Shown here: piece after piece, positions 23,707-29,922 of the stretch
Numbering within the stretch: position 1 is the first letter of the stretch
Layout: every line of letters begins with the position of its first letter
Source: MED-G82 sp964342675
GTDB taxonomy: Bacteria; Pseudomonadota; Gammaproteobacteria; Magnimaribacterales; D2472
Direction: 5' to 3'
Length of the DNA: 29,922 nucleotides
Assembly (NCBI GenBank): GCA_964342675.1
Contig: CAYFFR010000017.1
Coordinates: 1-29,922 of the forward strand
Position numbers and translations under genes: made by a program
Notes under the pieces: model-generated
What the model saw: only the letters and a program-made list of their open reading frames with translations
The model's database searches: none
Told to the model about the DNA's origin: nothing

Positions 23707-24576
23707 TCATTTAAACATCTTAGGTATCAATTTTGGCGTATTCTTTCGGTACTCTTGGTATTCTTTTAATTTGCCCCATTTCTTACGTGCTTTGTTATCT
23801 AACATCCTAATTCCGCTTATATTATTTAAAAGAAAATATGTAAAAATTGGTGCGATAAGCGATAAAAATGCTAATCCCTTCATATAAGGTACAGACATAA
23901 CGGTTATACCTAACCACAATAATATTTCACCAAAATAATTTGGGTGTCTAGATCTGCTCCATAGTCCTGTGTTAATAAATCGATCTTTATTCTCTGGGAT
24001 AGAATTAAACAAGGTTTTCTGCCGATCAGCTATGACTTCAACAGCCAAGCCAACTAAATACATACAAAAACCAGAATAAAAGAACAATGAGAGCTCTTTC
24101 ATCTCTGTATTTGTTATTGCAACCAAGGCTGCAGATGAGCAAATTGAAACCCATAAGCCCTGTAAGCTCCAGGTCATGAATAATTGAGAAGGTGATCTAA
24201 GGATATCCTTAAAACGCTTATCTCCTCCAGCTTTATGCACCCTCAAAAACAAGAATGAGCCTAATCTAAGCGCCCACATGCAAACACATACAGCAATAAT
24301 AGTTTTTGGAAGATCAACAAGATCATTAATATTTGCAAAATATATACCTAATGCAATGATTAATATGTAAGTCATGCTTCCGGTCAGATCATAAAACTTT
24401 TCACTTCTTAAAATTAATGAGGGAATGTACATAAACCATTGCACTAAGAAAGCAATTGCAATAAGCAGCTGATGCGCTTTAATGGACTGAAATATATCGA
24501 CAGAATTGTTTGATATTAGGAGCGCTAAACCTAGAGAAAAGATTGTAGCTATGGTTGCAATTACTATATTCATCAT
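23707..24576 (-). CDS. DUF1295 membrane protein (steroid reductase-like fold)
   Basis: A 289-residue polytopic inner-membrane protein with about seven to eight helices. The C-terminal part holds the DUF1295 / 3-oxo-5-alpha-steroid 4-dehydrogenase-like signature: WSRSRHPNYFGEILLWLGI, then EYQEYRKNTPKLIPK. A preceding stretch, RHKAGG-like (RVHKAGGDKRF), and DRQKTLF also fit. Related proteins reduce or methylate lipid-like substrates at the membrane (for example the isoprenylcysteine methyltransferase fold), but the bacterial DUF1295 reaction is not established. It is transcribed toward the TonB operon with a 78-base gap and diverges from efp across 109 bases. Confidence 0.9.
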   Translation of the reverse strand: MMNIVIATIATIFSLGLALLISNNSVDIFQSIKAHQLLIAIAFLVQWFMYIPSLILRSEKFYDLTGSMTYILIIALGIYFANINDLVDLPKTIIAVCVCMWALRLGSFLFLRVHKAGGDKRFKDILRSPSQLFMTWSLQGLWVSICSSAALVAITNTEMKELSLFFYSGFCMYLVGLAVEVIADRQKTLFNSIPENKDRFINTGLWSRSRHPNYFGEILLWLGITVMSVPYMKGLAFLSLIAPIFTYFLLNNISGIRMLDNKARKKWGKLKEYQEYRKNTPKLIPKMFK

Positions 24577-24685
24577 ACTGACAGAAAGAGATTTAAAGCA
24601 TTAAATTTATTCTTAACTAACATATAAAATGTCCAACGAACACTTTAATCAATTTATTGTAATAAAATAGAAGATAACTGCAATC

Positions 24686-25249
24686 ATGAAGATATCAACT
24701 AATCAATTTAAAAATGGGCTAAAGATTATTCTAAATGGTGATCCATGCTCTATTTTGGAGCATGAGTTCCATAAGCCTGGCAAGGGTCAAGCTGTTATGA
24801 GAATAAAATATAAGAATCTATTGACCAATAAAGTCATAGAAAAGACATTTAAATCGGGAGAGTCTGTTGATAAGGCAGATATACAAAGCAAAGAAATGGA
24901 TTACCTATATGAGGATGGTGAGAATTGGTATTTTATGGATCCAAAGAGCTTTGACCAAATTGGTATCAAATCTTCAACAATTGGTAATGCTAAGAAATGG
25001 CTAGTTGGTCAAGAAAAATGTGATGTAATGATTTGGAATGATGAGCCTATTTCAGTTGAAGTTCCACCGTTTGTTGAATTAAAGATTATCTCCTCCGAAC
25101 CAGGCATTAAGGGGGATACAGTGTCTGGTGCAACTAAACCAGCCACTCTTGAAACAGGAGTAATTATTCAAGTTCCTTTATTTGTAGAAGAAGGTGAAAA
25201 TGTAAAGGTTGATACAAGAAATGAAAGCTATACAGGAAGAGCATCTTAA
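24686..25249 (+). CDS. efp: Elongation factor P
   Basis: EF-P relieves ribosome stalling at polyproline stretches. The 187-residue length matches E. coli (188). The N-terminal domain has MKISTNQFKNGLKI and the loop EFHKPGKGQAVMRIKYKN, with Lys33 at the place of the modified lysine of E. coli EF-P (Lys34). The closing segments SVEVPPFVELKI, GDTVSGATKPATLETG and VDTRNESYTGRA are typical. The modifying enzymes are not in the window. The stop shares one base with the argS start (TAATG), so the two translation genes are coupled. Confidence 0.97.
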   Translation: MKISTNQFKNGLKIILNGDPCSILEHEFHKPGKGQAVMRIKYKNLLTNKVIEKTFKSGESVDKADIQSKEMDYLYEDGENWYFMDPKSFDQIGIKSSTIGNAKKWLVGQEKCDVMIWNDEPISVEVPPFVELKIISSEPGIKGDTVSGATKPATLETGVIIQVPLFVEEGENVKVDTRNESYTGRAS

Positions 25250-26961
25250 TGTCTGCAATCATCTATAAGAAGATATCAGAATTTATTGATTCTAATGAAA
25301 GTCTGTCTTCATTAAAGAGCCCTATCTTAGAACAAGCTAAATTAAATATCTCAGATGATATTGCTAAGGGACATTGGACCACTAACTTATGCCTTATAGC
25401 TGGAAACATGAGCAAACAAAACCCAAAAGATATTGCAAATGATCTTAAAGAACACTTAATACAGATTAAAATAATTGAGAAGATTGTTGTAGCTGGCCCC
25501 GGTTTTGTAAATATCTTCTTAACACAAGAGGAATTCTTAAAACAAATCACCCAACTCACTAAATTTGAAAGTAAGCTCACACCAGATCAACGAGAACGCA
25601 TACAAATAGAATTTGTTTCTGCAAACCCTACAGGACCATTGCATGTGGGTCATGGGAGGGGCGCTGCTTATGGTGATACATTAATTAGAGTATTAAAGTT
25701 TATTGGTCATGTTGTTGAGGGCGAGTACTACATAAATGACGCTGGCAGACAAATTGATATTCTTGCATGCAGTATAGGGTTGCGGGCCTATAAAATTTTA
25801 AATAAAAATTTTCCTGTATCTGCCTATCAAGGCGAATATATTGTTAACATTGCAGACAAAATATCTAATGAAATTGAATCAGTTAAAGACCTAGAGCTTT
25901 CTTTATCGGACTTGCCAGACGACCCTGAAAAAGCAATAGACCATCTCATTAATCTTATTAAGGATCTAAGTATTAAAAATTGGAATAAATTTAGAAATAC
26001 CGGATTAAATTGGGTTATCAACTCTATAAAATCAGATCTTAAGTCTTTCAATGTAAGCCATGATACATGGTTCTTGGAATCTTCTATGGGAGATTTGATT
26101 GATAAAAAATCTGAGATTTATAAGTCCATAAATTCGCTTGATACAGCAAATACATATGAAAAAGATAATGCCTTATGGCTTAAATCAACTAATTTTAATG
26201 ATGATAAAGACAGGGTCTTGGTTAGGGCGGATGGTAGAGGCACTTATCTAGCATCGGATGTTGCTTATCATAAAAATAAACTTGATAGAGGGTTTAATAA
26301 GATTGTTAATGTATGGGGTTCCGATCATCATGGATACATCAAAAGGATAGAAGCTGCAATAAGCTCAGTTGGATACGATGAGAGTCAAATGCAAGTGCAG
26401 TTAGTCCAATTTGCTAATCTCTTTGAAGATGGTAAAAAAATGAAAATGTCTACAAGGAGTGGTAATTTCTTTACTCTAAGAGAGCTTATAGATCGTATAG
26501 GGGCAGATGCTGCTAGATTTTTCTATCTCTCTAAACAAGCAGATCAACACTTAGATTTTGATATTTCACTAGCTCAGCTAAATAACAAAGAGAACATTTA
26601 TTATTATGTTCAGTATGCCCATGCAAGGATTTGCTCCTTAGAAAAAAAATATCTTCAGGAAGAAGATCGCCTGCCTAGGTCATTTAATTCATATGCATTT
26701 AATGTTTGCGACCCATTAATACAAAAATCTTTAAAGTTTGATGAGATCATTCATTTTGTAGCTAAAGATTTAGAGCCACATCTCATTGTTTTCTTTCTTA
26801 GAGACTTAGCCCATAGTTTTCATCAATTTTATAACGATAAAAATATTCTTAAATCTCCAAAGCAAGAAAGAGATAACATTATCTTTAGCCTCTTACAAAT
26901 AAAATCAATAATTGCTAAATCTCTTGAGTTGCTAGGTATTAAGGCATTAGAAGAAATGTAA
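25249..26961 (+). CDS. argS: Arginyl-tRNA synthetase
   Basis: ArgS attaches arginine to tRNA-Arg. The 570-residue class I synthetase shows the N-terminal additional domain, then FVSANPTGPLHVGHGRGAA with the HIGH-type motif HVGH at residues 132-135. WGSDHHGYIKRI and the KMSK-equivalent KMKMSTRSG (about 396-404) follow, and a DALR anticodon-binding domain closes the protein (YVQYAHARICSL onward). Length is near the E. coli enzyme (577). It shares single-base stop-start overlaps with efp upstream and with the SPOR gene downstream. Confidence 0.97.
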   Translation: MSAIIYKKISEFIDSNESLSSLKSPILEQAKLNISDDIAKGHWTTNLCLIAGNMSKQNPKDIANDLKEHLIQIKIIEKIVVAGPGFVNIFLTQEEFLKQITQLTKFESKLTPDQRERIQIEFVSANPTGPLHVGHGRGAAYGDTLIRVLKFIGHVVEGEYYINDAGRQIDILACSIGLRAYKILNKNFPVSAYQGEYIVNIADKISNEIESVKDLELSLSDLPDDPEKAIDHLINLIKDLSIKNWNKFRNTGLNWVINSIKSDLKSFNVSHDTWFLESSMGDLIDKKSEIYKSINSLDTANTYEKDNALWLKSTNFNDDKDRVLVRADGRGTYLASDVAYHKNKLDRGFNKIVNVWGSDHHGYIKRIEAAISSVGYDESQMQVQLVQFANLFEDGKKMKMSTRSGNFFTLRELIDRIGADAARFFYLSKQADQHLDFDISLAQLNNKENIYYYVQYAHARICSLEKKYLQEEDRLPRSFNSYAFNVCDPLIQKSLKFDEIIHFVAKDLEPHLIVFFLRDLAHSFHQFYNDKNILKSPKQERDNIIFSLLQIKSIIAKSLELLGIKALEEM

Positions 26962-27491
26962 TGAAAGATTACGCTGCTAGATTAACCAACAAAAAATCTA
27001 AGAAAAGAAATAGGAACAGATTCAAAACTAAAAAGAGCTTTACTTATCCATTTAATATCAAAAAGGTTCTTGTGCTGGCTGGAGGTTTAATCATATTTAG
27101 TATGATGACTATGTTTATCCTTAATACTGATCTTAAAAAAATAATTGCTATTGAGGTTAGGCCTTCTGTTAATTATGAATTCCCGGTTGGCTTAGCTGAA
27201 GGAGGTGTCTACGAAGAGCCTATTATTGACTTTGATCAGGATTGTTCTTATCTGCTTCAAGTAGAAGCCTATGGAAAAAGAATCTATGCTGAAGAGGGGC
27301 TATCAAACATCCTAGGAATGGGCATAACTGGCTATATTGATACCTATTATGACCCAAAAGATACAAACAAAGTCTACTACAGATTAATGAGTGGGCCTTA
27401 TTTAACTAAATCAGATATAAATAATGCAAAAGATGTTTTAGTTAAATCTGGAGGAAGACCGATAATACGTAAGCAATGCACAATAAAATAA
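26961..27491 (+). CDS. SPOR-domain membrane protein (FtsN-like)
   Basis: A 176-residue bitopic inner-membrane protein. It has a very basic cytoplasmic end (KKSKKRNRNRFKTKK), one transmembrane helix (about 36-54) and a short linker. A C-terminal SPOR domain follows from about residue 95, with SYLLQVEAYGKRIYAEEGLSNI, and YYRLMSGPYLTKSDINNAKDVL. SPOR domains bind denuded peptidoglycan at division septa. A SPOR/FtsN-like gene directly after argS is a recurring gammaproteobacterial arrangement. It is much shorter than E. coli FtsN (319), with almost no linker. It overlaps the yggS start by 16 bases. Confidence 0.88.
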   Translation: MKDYAARLTNKKSKKRNRNRFKTKKSFTYPFNIKKVLVLAGGLIIFSMMTMFILNTDLKKIIAIEVRPSVNYEFPVGLAEGGVYEEPIIDFDQDCSYLLQVEAYGKRIYAEEGLSNILGMGITGYIDTYYDPKDTNKVYYRLMSGPYLTKSDINNAKDVLVKSGGRPIIRKQCTIK

Positions 27492-28144
27492 ATAAAGATA
27501 ATCTTAAGAAAGTATTGAACGAAATAGATCGGGAGCCTGAGAATCCTGTAACTCTCATTGGAGCAACTAAATTAAAAGGAGTGGATCTTATTCAATCTGC
27601 AGTTAAAGCAGGTATAAATAACTTTGGAGAGAATTATGCTCAAGAGTTAGCAGAAAAAGCTGAATTGCTAGAAGATTCAGTATGCTGGCATTTTATTGGC
27701 CCCATCCAGACAAATAAGCTAAAAACAATAGCAAAATATGCTGATTGGGTTCAATCGGTTGATAGATTAAAAGTTGCAAAAATTTTAAACAAACAATGCA
27801 AGGATCTAAATAAAGAAATGCAGGTATTAATACAGGTAAACTCCGATAATGAATTGAAAAAGTCAGGTTTGTCAGAAGAGGAATTGGTTGGTTGTATAGA
27901 CTTCATAATAAATGATTGTCCCAATCTTAAATTAAGAGGCTTCATGTTTATGCCAAAATTTACGAACTCATTAGATGAAAAAAGAAAGTCTTTAAGGAAG
28001 ATACAGGCTTTAATTGAAATCTTTTCTGCAACCTACCCTAACTTAGATACGTTTTCTTTTGGTACAACGCACGATTATTTGATTGCGATTGAACATGGTT
28101 CTAATATGATCAGAATTGGTGAGCTACTTTTTGGAAAAAGATAA
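27476..28144 (+). CDS. yggS: PLP homeostasis protein (YggS/PLPBP)
   Basis: A 222-residue single-domain alanine racemase-like TIM-barrel protein that binds pyridoxal phosphate and keeps free PLP and amino-acid pools in balance; it has no known enzyme activity. The PLP lysine is Lys32 in LIGATKLKG. Other family marks are GINNFGENYAQELAEKA, WHFIGPIQTNKLK, QVNSDNELKKSGL, LRGFMFMPKF and the final RIGELLFGKR. The start overlaps the SPOR gene, and proC follows directly with no gap. The yggS-proC-yggT-metX order is also found in Pseudomonas, from memory. Confidence 0.95.
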   Translation: MHNKINKDNLKKVLNEIDREPENPVTLIGATKLKGVDLIQSAVKAGINNFGENYAQELAEKAELLEDSVCWHFIGPIQTNKLKTIAKYADWVQSVDRLKVAKILNKQCKDLNKEMQVLIQVNSDNELKKSGLSEEELVGCIDFIINDCPNLKLRGFMFMPKFTNSLDEKRKSLRKIQALIEIFSATYPNLDTFSFGTTHDYLIAIEHGSNMIRIGELLFGKR

Positions 28145-28930
28145 ATGAAACTTTGCTTTTATGGGTGTGGGAATATAGCTCAAGCAATTATCAAGGGCCT
28201 GATAAAAGATGACTTTCATGCTAAGAATATTCTAGTCATTGAAAGAAATCCTAAACATAAAAGATTTATAACTGGTAATAAGCTAAGGGCTATTCAAACA
28301 AATCATATTGCACAACATAAACCAGACCTAATTATTCTATGCGTTAAACCAAAAGATGTGCGTTCTGCACTTATGACAATACAAGATGTTGAGACTCCTC
28401 TAGTTTCTGTGGCTGCTGGAATAACCGTAGCAAAATTAAAAAGATTATATAGATATGGGGAGGTTATAAGAGTCATGCCTATGACAGGGTCAGCATACAG
28501 AATGGGAATAACCGCACTTTTTGGTAAACAACATACTTTACTAGGCTATAAAAGAACTCGAAAATTATTTAAAAGAATTGGTGTGGTTTGTGAGTTAAAA
28601 ACTGAGGGTGAGATGCACGCATTTACAGGCATCATTGGTGGTGGCCAAGCCTACCTTTATTTCATTCTACAAAACTATCAAAGTGCTATTAATGCATTTA
28701 GTTGTAACGAAAATGAGGCCCAAAAAATTTTGTACAACTTTGTTGCCAGTATGGCTGCTGCCATCAATGAGAACCATGATCTTAAAATATTAGTTAACGA
28801 GATTAGATCTCCAGGTGGCACAACAAATGCTGGAATTAAGTCCTTAGAGAAAGATAAAGTGCCTAAAGCATTTAAAGATGCGTTTAAGGCTGCAAAGGAA
28901 AGATCAAAGAATATCCAAAATGAATCTTAA
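28145..28930 (+). CDS. proC: Pyrroline-5-carboxylate reductase
   Basis: ProC makes proline by reducing 1-pyrroline-5-carboxylate with NAD(P)H. The 261-residue protein has an N-terminal Rossmann segment, LCFYGCGNIAQAII (GxGxxA at 7-12), then LCVKPKDV and VSVAAGITVAKL. VIRVMPMTGSAYRMG stands where the family usually has RxMPNTP, so the Asn is replaced by Thr. The C-terminal substrate-binding segment EIRSPGGTTNAGIKSLE is intact. The first base follows the yggS stop directly; the end overlaps the yggT start by 11 bases. Confidence 0.95.
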   Translation: MKLCFYGCGNIAQAIIKGLIKDDFHAKNILVIERNPKHKRFITGNKLRAIQTNHIAQHKPDLIILCVKPKDVRSALMTIQDVETPLVSVAAGITVAKLKRLYRYGEVIRVMPMTGSAYRMGITALFGKQHTLLGYKRTRKLFKRIGVVCELKTEGEMHAFTGIIGGGQAYLYFILQNYQSAINAFSCNENEAQKILYNFVASMAAAINENHDLKILVNEIRSPGGTTNAGIKSLEKDKVPKAFKDAFKAAKERSKNIQNES

Positions 28931-29474
28931 TCCAGATATAACAGATATAATCAATTACCTGTCTCTATATATAAGCTATATATTCCTTGTAGCCTTTATA
29001 TTTAGACTCTTAAAAATTGATTTTTACAACCCAATAGTCAAAGTCTGGGTTAAGAGTATTGAACCTATATCAAATACAGTCTTGTTTTTTCTGCCTAAGT
29101 TAATTGCCTCAATTGTGTTTGCCCTTTTAATAAGATGCTTAGGCTTATATATCATTAGCATTGAAGCAGGGGCTGAAAATGCATATATGGAGATATTTGT
29201 TTTTAGTCTAATAAATACTATTGATTTTGTAGTTAAATTTTTACTCTACTCTATTCTAATTTCAGTTATCTTAAGTTGGGTTTCTCCATACAATAAAAAC
29301 CCTATATTTTCTTTAGCAAATAATATTTCTGACGCTTTCCTGCAACCTTTTAGAAAATTGATACCTCCAACTGGAGGGCTTGATTTTTCTCCAATGATAG
29401 GAATTTTGGTCTTATATTTAATTGATAATGTAATTATTTATGAGATAGTAAGCGTGCTTTATGGAAATAAATAG
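28920..29474 (+). CDS. yggT: YggT family membrane protein
   Basis: A 184-residue inner-membrane protein with two YggT repeats, each a pair of helices joined by a short re-entrant stretch. The repeat ends are recognisable: the first has KIDFYNPIVKVWVKSIEPIS, the second ILSWVSPYNKNPIFSLANNISDAFLQPFRKLIPP. The family is linked to osmotic tolerance, with no defined mechanism. I place the start at the ATG of 28920, where the YggT homology begins. An upstream in-frame ATG at 28878 would add 14 residues made only of overlap with proC. metX begins 14 bases before its stop. Confidence 0.92.
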   Translation: MNLNPDITDIINYLSLYISYIFLVAFIFRLLKIDFYNPIVKVWVKSIEPISNTVLFFLPKLIASIVFALLIRCLGLYIISIEAGAENAYMEIFVFSLINTIDFVVKFLLYSILISVILSWVSPYNKNPIFSLANNISDAFLQPFRKLIPPTGGLDFSPMIGILVLYLIDNVIIYEIVSVLYGNK

Positions 29475-29922
29475 AAAGAAATTTACTTATAAAGAGGGTT
29501 TTGCCTTTGAAGATGGTCAAAATTTACCATCGATTGATTTGATGGTTGATACTTATGGCTCTCTTAATAAGGATCGATCCAACGCTATCCTAGTATGTCA
29601 TGCCTTTTCAGGCAGCCATCATGCAGCTGGCATCATGGAGGGTGACACAAAAGCTGGCTGGTGGGATGATTTTATTGGGGACAATAAGACCTTTGATACA
29701 TCTAAATATTTTATTGTGTCTATAAATAATTTAGGTAGTTGCTTTGGCTCATCGGGGCCAACATCTATTAATTCTGAAACAGATAAACCATATGGATCGA
29801 ATTTCCCAAATGTTACTGTGCAGGACTGGGTAAACTCACAAAAGCTTGTAATGGAGGAGCTAAAGATCCCATCATGGGCCTTAGTGGCTGGAGGTAGTCT
29901 TGGCGGAATGCAAGCGCTTCAA
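29461..29922 (+). CDS. metX: Homoserine O-acyltransferase MetX, 3' truncated
   Basis: The first 154 codons of a MetX-family alpha/beta hydrolase run off the window end with no stop. The ATG (29461) lies inside the last codons of yggT. Visible motifs are ILVCHAFSGSHHAAG, GWWDDFIGDNKTFDTSKYFIV, NNLGSCFGSSGPTSIN, and the nucleophile elbow AGGSLGGMQALQ with the catalytic serine. MetX acylates homoserine as the first committed step of methionine synthesis. Whether it uses acetyl- or succinyl-CoA cannot be decided here; several gammaproteobacterial MetX proteins use succinyl-CoA. The yggS-proC-yggT-metX order predicts metW just downstream. Confidence 0.93.
   Translation, partial: MEINRKKFTYKEGFAFEDGQNLPSIDLMVDTYGSLNKDRSNAILVCHAFSGSHHAAGIMEGDTKAGWWDDFIGDNKTFDTSKYFIVSINNLGSCFGSSGPTSINSETDKPYGSNFPNVTVQDWVNSQKLVMEELKIPSWALVAGGSLGGMQALQ

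Noticed and set aside
28878..28919. Longer start (28878) for yggT
   Set aside because: The extra residues are basic, lie wholly inside proC and have no counterpart in the family.

Overview
The window is a gene-dense, AT-rich (roughly one third GC by eye) stretch of bacterial chromosome. Gene content and order point to a streamlined marine gammaproteobacterium: hspQ, rppH-lgt-thyA-folA, efp, argS followed by a SPOR protein, yggS-proC-yggT-metX, and a TtpC-type TonB operon. The low GC, tiny gaps, overlapping stop codons and TonB-dependent metal uptake would fit a SAR86-like lineage. That placement is inference; I cannot run a phylogeny. No stretch of 300 bases lacks a gene; the longest gaps are about 130 bases (427-557 and 9776-9907). 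I see no insertion sequence, integrase, CRISPR array or rRNA.

Layout. 1-36 is the 3' end of a tRNA, most like tRNA-Phe. 37-3109 (minus) holds a DUF4345-like membrane protein, then an apparent metal (probably zinc) uptake unit: a small exported His/Cys protein followed by a ZnuD-like TonB-dependent receptor with five His/Glu-rich loops. 3199-8914 is a mixed block: an exported protein of unknown function, a PhzF-family protein, thiD, a small membrane protein plus a sulfotransferase-like protein, a YbjQ-family protein, hspQ, a group 1c aspartate aminotransferase and a short RmuC. 8915-9775 is an FTR1/EfeU iron permease read from a promoter with a strong Fur box. 9908-14252 is the glycine cleavage operon gcvT-gcvH-gcvP. 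14263-18341 holds a HAD phosphatase diverging from rppH-tauE-lgt-thyA-folA. 18338-23628 (minus) is a six-gene TonB energy-transduction operon: DUF3450, TtpC-like ExbB, ExbB, ExbD, TonB, TPR protein. 23707-24576 is a DUF1295 membrane protein. 24686-29922 (plus) is efp-argS-SPOR-yggS-proC-yggT-metX, with metX cut by the window end.

How the parts fit. The TonB operon can power outer-membrane receptors such as the His-rich one here. With the Fur-controlled FTR1 permease, this gives the window a metal-acquisition theme (zinc at the outer membrane, iron at the inner membrane). The one-carbon theme is also clear: glycine cleavage makes methylene-tetrahydrofolate, ThyA uses it and yields dihydrofolate, and FolA regenerates tetrahydrofolate. 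Most genes in the plus-strand operons overlap or nearly touch, which suggests translational coupling.
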